Source: Neolewinella persica DSM 23188 (GTDB taxonomy: Bacteria > Bacteroidota > Bacteroidia > Chitinophagales > Saprospiraceae). From it: a stretch of DNA of 35,344 bases. The notes beneath the pieces were generated by a model. It was not told where the DNA came from and did no database searches. It was given only the letters and a program-made list of their open reading frames with translations. The stretch's first letter is position 1. The number at the start of each line of letters is the position of its first letter. The stretch covers positions 1-35,344 of the forward strand of contig NZ_KB890436.1 in NCBI RefSeq assembly GCF_000373105.1. Direction: 5' to 3'. Both the position numbers and the translations under genes were made by a program. Positions 1-8,384 of the stretch are shown here, in pieces.

Positions 1-163
1 TACCGCTCTACAGACTTAGAATGGCCATCTCGATTTGCCTCACTTTAATGTGGGCTCAAAATTCGGGATGACTCATGTTTGTCGGTTCTGGGGGAGCTTT
101 GGGTGACTGTCGTCGAAGTGTTGCAGAGGTGACTGGTGGTGGTTTAGCTCATGGAGCATAGTA
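1..163. other. window edge, no gene seen
   Basis: This short stretch lies downstream of the minus-strand short-chain reductase. I see no convincing reading frame, no strong hairpin and no RNA gene. It may hold the 3' untranslated end of that transcript. Confidence 0.5.
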
Positions 164-811
164 CTAAACCTCGATAACCAGCCGCCCTTCCCGTCCGTCC
201 TCAATTGCCATCCCAACGAATTCCGCAACCTGCCGGGGTAATAATATTTCCAAAGGAGGTTCTTCGTTGTCCCAGCTGGAGGTGAGGGTCGCGCCGGGTG
301 CTACCAGTGTTGTTCGAATACCACTACCTTTTAGCTCAGCCTCCCAGCCGAGGAAGAGGCCCCGCAGCGCATATTTGGTTGCCACGTAGGCAGTAAGGTG
401 GGGCGGCCAGTAATCAGTGCCAAGTGATCCAATCACCACCAGGTGCCCTCGTCCCTTTTTGCGTAATTCAGGGAGTATTCTACGCATTAAACGATGATTG
501 GACCGGACGTTAAGTTTCCAAAGCTGCTCGAACTTGTCTTCTCCGCGCAGCAATTCTCCGGGAGCGAAGGTGGCCGCATTCAGTATGATGGCGTCAAAAT
601 ACTTTTGTGGTACAGCTGCAATCCCTGCCTTTGTCGTCAGGTCCGCTTGTATGATTTGCACTGCCCCTCCAAGCTCCTCTCGTAGTTGCGCGAGTGCAGT
701 AGCTGAGCGTGCTACTCCAGTTACCTCCCAACCCGATCGTACGAAGTATTCAACGCAAGCACGACCAATGCCCCGGGTAGCCCCGGTTATCAGTACGTTC
801 TGCCGGCTCAT
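164..811 (-). CDS. SDR family NAD(P)-dependent oxidoreductase
   Basis: This 215-residue protein is a classical short-chain dehydrogenase/reductase of about the usual length. The Rossmann nucleotide loop GATRGIGR is at residues 10-17, an NAA motif is near residue 79, and the catalytic set is Ser129, Tyr142 and Lys146 (YVATK). No membrane segment or signal peptide is present, so it should be cytoplasmic. The substrate cannot be read from the sequence. The ATG overlaps the stop of the upstream metalloprotease gene as ATGA (808-811), which implies translational coupling in one minus-strand transcript. A functional link to a secreted protease is not obvious, and the pairing may simply be co-transcription. 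Confidence 0.9.
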   Translation of the reverse strand: MSRQNVLITGATRGIGRACVEYFVRSGWEVTGVARSATALAQLREELGGAVQIIQADLTTKAGIAAVPQKYFDAIILNAATFAPGELLRGEDKFEQLWKLNVRSNHRLMRRILPELRKKGRGHLVVIGSLGTDYWPPHLTAYVATKYALRGLFLGWEAELKGSGIRTTLVAPGATLTSSWDNEEPPLEILLPRQVAEFVGMAIEDGREGRLVIEV

Positions 812-2085
812 GCCTTCTCATTGAGGAAGATGGCGCCTTCTTCTACGACAACCTCTCCACGGTAACCACTCTCCGTAACCCCAATCTTGATACCTCCCCA
901 TTCGCCCCCACAGTCACTGTGGATGATGGCATCTGGCCCCAGGAGCAATCGTGCACCGGGATCAACGTGGATAACGGCCCGTTCCGGCAAGTGAATACGG
1001 TTATTGATGCGCAGGGTATGCCCCCGACGGATAAAAATATCGGTATTGAAATCCCGGGCACCTTCCCAGTTCAGGTCTTTCGTTACCCGTACGGGCTCGT
1101 TCGGATTGTACTTGCACCAGTAGGGCAGTACCCATTTTCGCTGCCTGCCGTTGATGTCGCTCATCGCAGCGTGCATTCGCCCGATCTGGCAGGGCGTAAG
1201 TGCCTCCTGCCGATTGCTGTAGTCCATTAGGTTATTGCTGGTTTTACCGGGGCCGGTATTCTTTCCCCGCCGACTCCAGTAATCGTTTCGGTGGGTTGGT
1301 GTGTCATCACAGCCATCCTGCGTCCAGGCGTGGCCAAGGGTGAGGGCGTGCCCGATTTCGTGCGCGACAATACCTCGAAGTTCCCACGGCGGACGGTTGT
1401 TCTCCAGCCATCCGGTCACCTTGATAGCATCGCCCAGGTATATGCCATCAGTGCCCGGCGAACGAAAGGTGCTGCTCGTCAGGCTATCCCGGGGTGGCCC
1501 CATGATGAAGATGTTTAATACAGAGTCCTTGTTGACCGCATATTTGTTGATTACACCACGGTCGGCCCGGTTTCGGTGTTTCCCGTTGTGGAGGTAGCCA
1601 TACAGCTCATCATCGTAATGCTCGTAAATGGCGGGTTCCTCGGTTCCTGGTTTTGTTGCCAGGTTAAACAGCACCCGTTTTGGTAAAGCCGGCACCTCCA
1701 TATTGTCAGGCTTGAGCCACAGCTCTGGCTGAGCATTCATCAATCCATTGGTGGAATTCAGAACCTCCTTGATGTTCTTAACCGCCGACTCCCCGTACAA
1801 TGGGTACAAGGTATCGGAACTGTTCATGATGTGGAAGTTCACCAGGAGGTATCGGATGGGGAGGTAACGCTCATTGGTCGTGTCGGGCAGATAATGTGAC
1901 GGATCCTTCTGACTGTTTTTTGGAAAATTAAACTCCTCTAGCCTTAGTACGCCTTCCGGACGTAATCGCTCGTAGGTAAATGGCTCATCCGGGTCTAAGG
2001 AGACCAATTTACTGGCCGGTACTGGCTTTGGCTTGCAGGCCAAAGCCAGCAGGGGGAGAAGAAGTAAGAGAAGGAAACGAAGCAT
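808..2085 (-). CDS. secreted M43-like (pappalysin/cytophagalysin-type) zinc metalloprotease lipoprotein
   Basis: The 425-residue product begins with a hydrophobic signal ending in a lipobox-like ALAC (Cys17), so it is probably an outer-membrane lipoprotein. The zinc motif HEIGH is at 242-246 with the third ligand His252. A met-turn-like NLMDY is at 285-289, and Cys-Asp-Asp-Thr-Pro follows the zinc helix, as in pappalysin-like M43 enzymes. The metzincin glycine three residues after the second His is replaced by Thr (HALTLGH), which is unusual. Residues of about 355-425 are short hydrophobic strands with Gly turns ending in WGGIKI, resembling a beta-helix tail; this is an inference. The gene is the first of a coupled pair with the SDR gene. 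A long word repeat lies upstream. Natural substrates are unknown. Confidence 0.78.
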   Translation of the reverse strand: MLRFLLLLLLPLLALACKPKPVPASKLVSLDPDEPFTYERLRPEGVLRLEEFNFPKNSQKDPSHYLPDTTNERYLPIRYLLVNFHIMNSSDTLYPLYGESAVKNIKEVLNSTNGLMNAQPELWLKPDNMEVPALPKRVLFNLATKPGTEEPAIYEHYDDELYGYLHNGKHRNRADRGVINKYAVNKDSVLNIFIMGPPRDSLTSSTFRSPGTDGIYLGDAIKVTGWLENNRPPWELRGIVAHEIGHALTLGHAWTQDGCDDTPTHRNDYWSRRGKNTGPGKTSNNLMDYSNRQEALTPCQIGRMHAAMSDINGRQRKWVLPYWCKYNPNEPVRVTKDLNWEGARDFNTDIFIRRGHTLRINNRIHLPERAVIHVDPGARLLLGPDAIIHSDCGGEWGGIKIGVTESGYRGEVVVEEGAIFLNEKA

Positions 2086-2102
2086 AGGAGAGAGGCATAA
2101 GT

Positions 2103-2335
2103 GGTCAGGAATCAGTAAGTAGGATTTAGTATTCAGGAACCAGGGTTCAGATTTTAGGATTCAGCATTCAGTCGTCAGGTTTCAAAGCTCCGCAGACAAC
2201 ATTCAGGGACAAGACCCAAGGCTAAAGCCTGCCCCATCCGGATGCTGGTTCCTGACCCCAGAATGCTGGTTCCTGAATCCTGCTGCCTGAAAACTGATTA
2301 CTGGCCCCTGAATACTAAACCCTGATGCCTGAAAA
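2103..2335. repeat. word-type inverted repeat (ATTCAGG words)
   Basis: The gap between the GNAT stop and the metalloprotease start is filled with variants of a short word around ATTCAGG. They read on one strand at about 2105-2190 and as the reverse complement (CCTGAAT) at about 2231-2335. A segment at 2121-2141 pairs with 2302-2322 almost perfectly, so the whole gap could fold into a long imperfect hairpin. No coding frame is present. Its orientation and position suggest an RNA-level hairpin between two minus-strand genes, but the function is unknown. Confidence 0.8.
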
Positions 2336-2818
2336 CTAAAGATCCAGCACCATCGTCATCGTCTTGCCGTCGAACGCAACGGTTCGGAAGCCCATTCGCT
2401 GATACCATTGTGCGGCATGGTTATCTCCATGCACACTCAGGGAAACCTGTTTGTCCCCTCTTTCGCGAAGTGCCTTTAGTAAATGATCGATCAGCTGTTG
2501 GCCGATGCCAGCACCACGCAGCCCTTTTTTAATGGCGATGCCCAGTTCCGGGACGTCCTCGGCAACGAAGCCATAACCGGGTTCCGCTTTGGTGAAAAGG
2601 CGAGACCAGATGGCGCCGATTTCCTCACCATCTCTTTTAACGATGAAACCAAGGTCGCCCTCCTTTCCCCAGTACTCGTAGTACCGGCGCATCTCGGGGT
2701 GCCGGATCGTATCGAACGGTATTGGTGGCGCACCGGGGGGATTGTAAAAAGAGGAGTGGAAAATATCGTGGAAAAAGGCGGTTGTGGTGTTTTCCAACGG
2801 ATGAAAGCTCAGGTCCAT
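2336..2818 (-). CDS. GNAT family N-acetyltransferase
   Basis: The 160-residue protein has the GNAT layout: an N-terminal strand-helix region, a central strand VKRDGEEIGAIW, the acetyl-CoA pyrophosphate-binding loop RGAGIGQQL near residues 110-118 (R-x-x-G-x-G/A form), and a C-terminal MGFRTVAF strand. Length is typical for a single-domain cytoplasmic acetyltransferase that transfers acetyl from acetyl-CoA to an amine. The acceptor is not predictable. It is a stand-alone gene on the minus strand, separated from the aldo/keto reductase by 116 bp. A partial inverted repeat (around 2877-2890 against 2912-2931, sharing GAAGTT words) sits in that gap. Confidence 0.9.
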   Translation of the reverse strand: MDLSFHPLENTTTAFFHDIFHSSFYNPPGAPPIPFDTIRHPEMRRYYEYWGKEGDLGFIVKRDGEEIGAIWSRLFTKAEPGYGFVAEDVPELGIAIKKGLRGAGIGQQLIDHLLKALRERGDKQVSLSVHGDNHAAQWYQRMGFRTVAFDGKTMTMVLDL

Positions 2819-2934
2819 AGTTTGGTTAATTAGCTCAGTAAGGCGGCAGTAAAGTACGGTTATCCACCAGTGCCTGCAAAATGAAGTTCAGTGCTATGAT
2901 GGTATAAGGTTCAGTAAACTTCGTTTTGTAAGCA

Positions 2935-3747
2935 CTAAAAGTCAAAGTCATTTGGATCGGGGCCAAAGTGTTCTCCCTTCTCTAACTCGTCAATGGCAAT
3001 CATGTGATCTTCGGAAAGTTCGAAATCGAAGATTTCGCTGTTCTCTTTGATCCGCCCCTGGTTGGTTGACTTTGGAATAATAATGATGTCATTTTGCAGG
3101 CACCAACGAAGCACCACCTGGGCCGGTGTTTTACCGTAGGCCGCGCCAATTTCGGCAAAGAGTGGCTCTTTCAAAAAGTTGCCCTGCATCAGCGGACTCC
3201 AGGCAGTGATGGCAATATTGTGCATATCGCAATAGCTGATGGCATCTGCCTGTACCAGGTAAGGATGGAATTCGATTTGGTTGACGGCGGGCAGGATCTC
3301 CCCCTGTTCGATGATGTCCGTCAGGTGCTCTTCCATGAAATTGCTCAGTCCAATGGCCCGGACTTTACCGGCCGCAAGTGCCTGCTCCAGGGCCATCCAG
3401 GCGGCCATATAACCGTCCACCGGCCAGTGGAGCAATAGTAAGTCAACATAATCCGTACCCAGTCGGGCCAGCGCTTCCTCCAGTGCTTCGGTGGTACGCC
3501 CGGCACGGATGTCGTCGTTCCATATTTTAGTGGTCAGCCAGATGTCCTCCCGGGGAACGTCGGCAGTACGAATGGCTTCGCCTACAGCCTCTTCATTTTT
3601 ATAAATACTGGCGGTGTCAATGTGCCGGTAGCCGGCTGCAAGCGCCCAATGGATGGCGTCAATTGCTTCTTGTCCGTTACCGGATTGCCAAACGCCCAGA
3701 CCTAACTGGGGAATTTTGAGGCCGTTGTTAAGTTTAATGGTTTTCAT
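2935..3747 (-). CDS. aldo/keto reductase
   Basis: This is an NADPH-dependent aldo/keto reductase of 270 residues with a TIM-barrel fold. The catalytic tetrad is visible: Asp44, Tyr49, Lys74 and His107 (numbered from the chosen start), within HIDTASIYKNE, TTKIW and LLLLHWP. The phosphate-binding segment IPKSTNQGRIKEN is near the C terminus. It most resembles the small prokaryotic AKR5-type (2,5-diketo-gluconate-reductase-like) enzymes that reduce assorted aldehydes and ketones. I chose the ATG at 3745-3747 because the family consensus begins there (MKTIKLNNGLKIP); an in-frame ATG 39 bp upstream adds 13 unconserved residues. A copy of the dispersed NotI-core repeat lies 61 bp upstream of the start, in the gene's orientation. 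Confidence 0.92.
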   Translation of the reverse strand: MKTIKLNNGLKIPQLGLGVWQSGNGQEAIDAIHWALAAGYRHIDTASIYKNEEAVGEAIRTADVPREDIWLTTKIWNDDIRAGRTTEALEEALARLGTDYVDLLLLHWPVDGYMAAWMALEQALAAGKVRAIGLSNFMEEHLTDIIEQGEILPAVNQIEFHPYLVQADAISYCDMHNIAITAWSPLMQGNFLKEPLFAEIGAAYGKTPAQVVLRWCLQNDIIIIPKSTNQGRIKENSEIFDFELSEDHMIAIDELEKGEHFGPDPNDFDF

Positions 3748-3807
3748 GCAAGAAGTAACGTCGTTATGGCTCGTGGGGTTTTTCATGGGGGGGAGATTGT
3801 CTTTTGG

Positions 3808-3824
3808 GCGCGGCCGCAGGTGCA
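3808..3824 (-). repeat. NotI-core dispersed repeat, copy A
   Basis: On the minus strand this reads TGCACCTGCGGCCGCGC exactly. The similarity to copy D continues about 25 bp 5' of the core (a GCTTYTTTA-type block then CACTGCACC). It sits between the DUF2867 gene and the aldo/keto reductase, oriented like both. Confidence 0.8.
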
Positions 3825-3973
3825 GTGGAGGGGCTAAAGAAGCGGGGGCCAGAAGGCAGAAAGACCCTTCCTTCCTGCTTTGCGTATGGCGGAATTACAT
3901 CAGCCGCCCCAAACCCTGCTTCCTTAATCCCAAAATCGGCACCCGCGCCCGCGCCCCAAAATACTTTAAGGCA

Positions 3974-5347
3974 CTATTTTTTAGCTAAGTACCGCCCAAA
4001 CCGATCCATTACGACCGCATGCGCCCGGGCCTGGGTAAGCACATACAAGTACCATGGGAGTGCGGGTACGAACTCGTGGATAGCCGAGATGACGTACGCT
4101 CCGTCAAGCACCCGCCGGAACTCCAACCAGCCATAGTCTTTGCGGCGAACGAGTCGTCCGCCATTGATGTAGAATAGCTGGCGATTGTCGTCGCTCCGAT
4201 CAGGGATGAACTGTAATTGTAATAGCGGGACCGACAAAAAGCTAAAGGTGGAAACGTCGCCATCGCTAGTGACATTAATCAGTGTTCGAAAAAAAATCGG
4301 CAGCCAGCGTTGATAAATCCTGGCTACATAGGTGGCGGAGTGGGCCCTTGGGTTGGGCAGGCGCTGCACACTTCGTACCGTATTTTTCTCTTTGTCAGCT
4401 ATTTTTTTCCGCTTTGGTAAGGCAGGTAGTTTTTCCTTGCCAAATAAAGCCCGGCGGGCAGCGGTTCTGAAGTCTTTTCGATCCGGGAAAGCAGCCAATA
4501 ATTCATTTGGCGTCGCAATCAGGTCGTGCCGCAGGCTTTCCACGAGAGGGGAAACCAGCGCCTGGCTATTGTCGGTAAACAAGCTGACCCAAAAGGTAGA
4601 AAAACCAGGGCTGAAAAACCTCACCGGCCGGATGATGCGCTTTTTATCCAGGAGCTCCGCCACGGTGCGAATCATCTCCATATAGGTCGTGGCGTGAGCC
4701 CCACCAATGTCGAAGGCCCGGTTGTACATCTCTTCTTTTCCCAAAACCAATTGCATCATGCGCAGGGCGTCATCCAGCTCGATCGGATGCGTGGCAGACT
4801 GGCACCAGGCGGGGCAAATAAGAATGGGGAGACGCTCGACCAATTTGCGGATCATAGTGAAGGAAGACCCTTCTGCCCCGACGATGATGCCAGCCCGCAA
4901 GGCAGTTACCGGAACCCCGGCCGCCCCAAGTGTTTGTTCCACTTCCCACCTGCTGCGCAGGTGCCTGCTAAGCTGGTCTGTGGTCTCATGCTCGGGGAGT
5001 AAACCACCCATGAAAAGAATTTGCTTCAGCCCGTTGGCTTTGGCTGCCCGGCCGAAGTTATCGGCCAACAAGAGGTCTGTATCTTCAAAGCCCCCCTGGT
5101 GCAATCGCGTGGTCGGAACCATTGAGTGTACCAGGTAAACGGCGTAATCAGCTCCGGATAGCGCTGCTTCCGTACTACTGAGGGAATACAGCTCTACCTG
5201 TCGCCATTCTGCCTTGTCGTAGCCAGGGTCAGGTTGCATTTCCCCTCTGCTGAGGGCAATGATCCGATATTCCTGGTGGAACCGCTCGATGAACCAGCGG
5301 CCAATAAATCCGGTGGCACCGGCAATAACTACAGTAGGTCTTGGCAT
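3974..5347 (-). CDS. NAD(P)-binding protein with C-terminal DUF2867
   Basis: The 457-residue protein starts with an extended-SDR Rossmann fold (GATGFIGRWF at about residues 9-18). An atypical-SDR catalytic region follows, with no clear YxxxK in the usual place. A basic linker, KRKKIADKEK, precedes a C-terminal domain of about 140 residues matching the DUF2867 type, rich in aromatics and ending LYVLTQARAHAVVMDRFGRYL. Proteins of this architecture are common in Bacteroidota and are thought to act on cell-envelope or redox substrates; the reaction is unknown. I chose the ATG at 5345-5347 because the Rossmann strand begins right after it and because the in-frame extension to 5392 runs into an intergenic inverted repeat. 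Confidence 0.85.
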   Translation of the reverse strand: MPRPTVVIAGATGFIGRWFIERFHQEYRIIALSRGEMQPDPGYDKAEWRQVELYSLSSTEAALSGADYAVYLVHSMVPTTRLHQGGFEDTDLLLADNFGRAAKANGLKQILFMGGLLPEHETTDQLSRHLRSRWEVEQTLGAAGVPVTALRAGIIVGAEGSSFTMIRKLVERLPILICPAWCQSATHPIELDDALRMMQLVLGKEEMYNRAFDIGGAHATTYMEMIRTVAELLDKKRIIRPVRFFSPGFSTFWVSLFTDNSQALVSPLVESLRHDLIATPNELLAAFPDRKDFRTAARRALFGKEKLPALPKRKKIADKEKNTVRSVQRLPNPRAHSATYVARIYQRWLPIFFRTLINVTSDGDVSTFSFLSVPLLQLQFIPDRSDDNRQLFYINGGRLVRRKDYGWLEFRRVLDGAYVISAIHEFVPALPWYLYVLTQARAHAVVMDRFGRYLAKK

Positions 5348-5375
5348 ACCGTATAAAGAAGGAAGAGGCGCACAA

Positions 5376-5456
5376 TGTTGTCGGGTTGTCAAGTTATCAA
5401 GGTGTCAGTAGAACGACAACCCAATAACTGGACAACCCGACAACTTGATAATCCGA
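5376..5456. repeat. word-type inverted repeat (GACAACCCG words)
   Basis: Left arm GTTGTCGGGTTGTCAAG (from 5377) is matched by the inverted words GACAACCCGACAACTTG on the right (about 5430-5447), with an extra degenerate unit at 5415-5424. The element fills the gap between lolA and the DUF2867 gene, both on the minus strand. It would form a stable hairpin in the transcript, acting as a terminator, attenuator or RNA-processing site. No T-run follows, so a classical terminator is unlikely. Confidence 0.8.
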
Positions 5457-5457
5457 C

Positions 5458-6144
5458 CTAATACCTGAGGTCTTCCACGTGGTAACCGGGGAATTCGTCT
5501 TTATTAAAGGTGAAAGTGGCTGCGGCCAGGGCAACGTTGCCTTTAGTTCCCTTCAGTTGAAAGGTGAAATTGGCACCATCGGGGGTGAAGGCTTTGATGG
5601 AGACCAGTTCCTTTTTTGCCTTGTCGACCATGAGACGGAGCTTGGTGAATTCGCTGTTATTGCGGTTCGTGGGCTTAAGCTCGATCGCCTGCAGCATACG
5701 GCCGTTAACTACCTCCTGGCCCTGAAGCGCGAGGATATAGTTATCGCCTTTGTAAAAGTTGAACAAGGTCTGAGGAGTGAGCATGCCATTTGTTTCCTCC
5801 GGATCCGGGAGGTTGTTGATCATGACTTCCTTATTGCCGTGCTGAATGATGTAGGCAGCTTTAGCATTAATGATTCCCTCCTGGTCTCCCAGCTTAAAGC
5901 GAACGAGGTCGCCCTGGCGTTTGATTTTGCCTGTTTGGGACTCTATCCGCTGGCCGGGAAAGGCGATGTCAAGCATAAAGTCCGCCTCCATCGTCTTATA
6001 CGCATCGTACTTGCTGCGTATGCTGTTAATTAGGGCAATCGCTTCAGGATCACTATCCTGGGCGTTCGTGTATTGTTTTTCCTGAGCCAATAAGGAGGTT
6101 CCGCAAAGGACAAAGAGGGCTAGAAAAAGTGCGTAAATTTTCAT
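5458..6144 (-). CDS. lolA: outer-membrane lipoprotein carrier LolA-like protein
   Basis: The 228-residue product has a cleavable signal peptide (MKIYALFLALFVLCGTSLLAQ) and then the LolA/LppX unclosed beta-barrel pattern: an early helix ALINSIRSKYDAYKTMEADF, alternating short strands, SQTGKIKRQGDLVRFK, and a C-terminal FTFNKDEFPGYHVEDL. LolA carries lipoproteins across the periplasm from the inner-membrane LolCDE machine to the outer membrane. Length and architecture are normal. It is transcribed away from the MarR regulator and the LolC/E-like permease 0.3-0.8 kb away, so a link in lipoprotein traffic is plausible but not proven. Some LolA-fold proteins have other jobs, so the name is by family. 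Confidence 0.82.
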   Translation of the reverse strand: MKIYALFLALFVLCGTSLLAQEKQYTNAQDSDPEAIALINSIRSKYDAYKTMEADFMLDIAFPGQRIESQTGKIKRQGDLVRFKLGDQEGIINAKAAYIIQHGNKEVMINNLPDPEETNGMLTPQTLFNFYKGDNYILALQGQEVVNGRMLQAIELKPTNRNNSEFTKLRLMVDKAKKELVSIKAFTPDGANFTFQLKGTKGNVALAAATFTFNKDEFPGYHVEDLRY

Positions 6145-6412
6145 GGGGGTGACTATTTGATACGACTATAACGCAGTAAAGAGAGCAAGGATGTGAACAG
6201 AGGCGTTAATGTCCCGTTAAACATATAGGACGTGCACAGGAGGTATATTTGAGCGTATTTTAGGCTTTGTAGCTTAATTTTTGCTTGATGTGAAACATAT
6301 CTCTTCCCTATGACCTTGAGTAAACAGTAGCGGATTTTTGTCTCGTTACTTTATCTGCCTTGTTTAAAACACCATATAGTATCAATTAGTAAAATTTTTT
6401 AATAAAAATTTG
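6145..6412. promoter_or_regulatory. divergent AT-rich control region lolA / marR
   Basis: This 268-bp gap separates divergent genes and must hold both promoters. It is clearly more AT-rich than its surroundings, especially 6365-6412. MarR regulators usually bind palindromes in such divergent gaps, but I could not pick out a convincing perfect operator. Confidence 0.45.
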
Positions 6413-6865
6413 ATGACTAATAATAATCAATTCGGTAATAATGACCGTGTAAAAAGTGAGATTCAGGAGCTTCGTTATAACCTATTGCAATCTTGTAGTT
6501 GGCTAAACAATGGTACCCGTCAATTGCTACAACCTTTTGGTATAACTCCGAAGCAACACAACATCCTGAAAAATCTTGCTCATAGTAGCCCTGAATCAGC
6601 TTCGATTCAGGAGGTTCGGGATAGTCTGGCAGATAAAATGTCTGACGCAAGTAGATTGATTGACCGGTTGGTCAAGAAAGGCTATTTGGATAAATTTCCT
6701 TCCGACTACGATCGTCGTAGCAACCGGGTCAGGATTTCTGATGCGGGGCTGAGGTTACTGAAAAAAATTGATATGGGTAAAGAACAGTTCGATCAGTTGA
6801 TCAACGACCGGCTAAGCCCCAATGAGATACTCCAACTCAATTTGCTGTTATCTCAGCTTAAGTAG
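6413..6865 (+). CDS. MarR family winged-helix transcriptional regulator
   Basis: The 150-residue protein has MarR features: an N-terminal dimerisation helix, a helix-turn-helix segment (FGITPKQHNILKNLAH through SIQEVRDSLADKMSDASRLIDRLVKKGYL), and the winged-hairpin DYDRRSNRVRISDAGLRLL with the conserved D-x-R-x-x-x-V-x-I/L-T/S. It is a cytoplasmic DNA-binding repressor or activator with an unknown ligand. I place the start at the ATG (6413); an in-frame TTG one codon earlier is less likely. It lies between divergent lolA and the downstream permease gene, 95 bp apart on the same strand, so either could be its target. Confidence 0.9.
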   Translation: MTNNNQFGNNDRVKSEIQELRYNLLQSCSWLNNGTRQLLQPFGITPKQHNILKNLAHSSPESASIQEVRDSLADKMSDASRLIDRLVKKGYLDKFPSDYDRRSNRVRISDAGLRLLKKIDMGKEQFDQLINDRLSPNEILQLNLLLSQLK

Positions 6866-6948
6866 TAATATTTCATAATTTTTGTCGCTTATGTTGGTGT
6901 AGCCAGGGTATCCTGGTCACAGGTTACCTTCCATGCCTTTATGCATTA

Positions 6949-6956
6949 TACCTTTA
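6949..6956 (+). promoter_or_regulatory. -7-like box of the permease gene
   Basis: TACCTTTA lies four bases before the ATG, with a weak TTA about 22 bp upstream. It has the same spacing as the boxes before the phosphatase, rluF and mnmE genes, which suggests a very short or absent leader. Confidence 0.4.
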
Positions 6957-6960
6957 AGCC

Positions 6961-8199
6961 ATGAATTTACCCGCCAAAATGGCCTGGCGTTACTTGTTTG
7001 CCAGCAAGTCAACGAATGCGATTAATATTATCACGTTGATCGCCGCTTTCGGGGTGGCAATCGGCGCAGCGGCGTTATTGCTTCTACTCAGTGTATTCAA
7101 TGGCTTCGAAGACCTCTTTCTGGGGATGTTCAATAACCTGAACCCAGATGTTCGCATCGTTGCAACGGAAGGAAAAAGCTTTGAGCTGGACGAGGAAACG
7201 CTTCAAGGGCTCTACCAGTTGGAGGGCGTTGAAGTGGTTGCTCAAACCCTGGAAGAAACAGCCATTTTTAGCTATGACGACAAGCAAAGTGCCGCGCACA
7301 TCAAGGGGGTTGACAGCTTTTATCCGAAAATAAATGGAATAGATACCATGGTCCGGGAAGGGAAATATGACCTGGACCTTTCCGATGGCAAAGAATCTGG
7401 CGCCATTGTTGGCAACCAACTCTCTATTGTTCTGGGCATTGATCCACTAAATCAGTTTGAGCGCCTAACGGTCTTTATGCTTCGGCCAAAGCCGAAAGGA
7501 AGCAGCTTCCTTACTACTGGAAGAAGTAACTATCTGCGACGGGATTTTCAGCCTACCGGGATCATCCGTAGCCAGGAGGCATTTGAGAATCAGGCGGTAC
7601 TGGTCAGTATTGCCAAGGCAAGAGAATTGCTGAGTGCCAGTGACTCTACGGTGTCTTCATTGGAACTAAGGTTAGCTCCAGGCTTTCAAACCAAAGACAC
7701 CTATCGACGAATCCAGGCCTACATGGGCCCTGGCTTTCAGGTTAAGAATCGATACGAACAGGAAAACAGTATCCTTAAGTTGATGAAGGTCGAGAAATGG
7801 GTTGGTTTTGCCATTGTCAGCCTGATGATGGTTTTGATCAGCTTTAACCTGGTGGGAGCTCTTTGGATGATCGTGCTGGAAAAAAAACGTGACATCTCTA
7901 TCTTAAGGAGCCTGGGGATGACCAGCGGAAATGTTTCAGGTGTGTTCATCCGGGTTGGCCTTCTGCTTTGTGGCCTCGGCTTAGTTACGGGCTTTGCCCT
8001 CGCTTCGGGCTTGTTCCTGTTACAGAAAACGTTTGGCCTCATCAGTCTTCCAGGTATGATGCAGGAAGCCTATCCTATCTCCTTTCGTTGGTATGATTTC
8101 CCCGTAGTCGCCGGCACGGTATTGATAATTGGCCTGATCGCTTCCCTGTTGCCCGCGCAGCGCGCGGGGAAGATTGATGCGGTGATCATGGAGGAGTGA
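6961..8199 (+). CDS. ABC transporter permease, LolC/LolE (FtsX-like) family
   Basis: This 412-residue inner-membrane protein has the LolC/E architecture: an N-terminal transmembrane helix (about residues 20-48, IITLIAAFGVAIGAAALLLLLSVF), a large periplasmic MacB-PCD-like domain, and a C-terminal FtsX core with three helices. The sequence LEKKRDISILRSLGMTSGNV at about 307-326 is the characteristic coupling segment. LolC/E proteins extract lipoproteins from the inner membrane with the ATPase LolD, which is not encoded here. Bacteroidota commonly carry one LolC/E-like protein that works as a homodimer, which fits a solo gene. A terminator hairpin at 8325-8360 follows. Confidence 0.86.
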   Translation: MNLPAKMAWRYLFASKSTNAINIITLIAAFGVAIGAAALLLLLSVFNGFEDLFLGMFNNLNPDVRIVATEGKSFELDEETLQGLYQLEGVEVVAQTLEETAIFSYDDKQSAAHIKGVDSFYPKINGIDTMVREGKYDLDLSDGKESGAIVGNQLSIVLGIDPLNQFERLTVFMLRPKPKGSSFLTTGRSNYLRRDFQPTGIIRSQEAFENQAVLVSIAKARELLSASDSTVSSLELRLAPGFQTKDTYRRIQAYMGPGFQVKNRYEQENSILKLMKVEKWVGFAIVSLMMVLISFNLVGALWMIVLEKKRDISILRSLGMTSGNVSGVFIRVGLLLCGLGLVTGFALASGLFLLQKTFGLISLPGMMQEAYPISFRWYDFPVVAGTVLIIGLIASLLPAQRAGKIDAVIMEE

Positions 8200-8324
8200 G
8201 CCAGTGGTGGTGTTATTGAATAACTGAGGATAGATAGGATTCAGGGGCCCCCAGGAGCTGAAAAGCAGCGTCCGGAATGCCTGGGCTAAGCGGAATATCC
8301 TAAGTCCAAATGAAACAAAACAAC

Positions 8325-8360
8325 AAAGCCCCCAACACAAATGAATGTGTAGGGGGCTTT
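8325..8360. terminator. bidirectional terminator
   Basis: AAAGCCCCC (8325-8333) pairs with GGGGGCTTT (8352-8360), with an inner ACACA/TGTGT stem. It stands between the convergent permease and desaturase genes and can serve both directions. Confidence 0.85.
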
Positions 8361-8384
8361 ACTGTTTTAACGGAATACGGTAGA

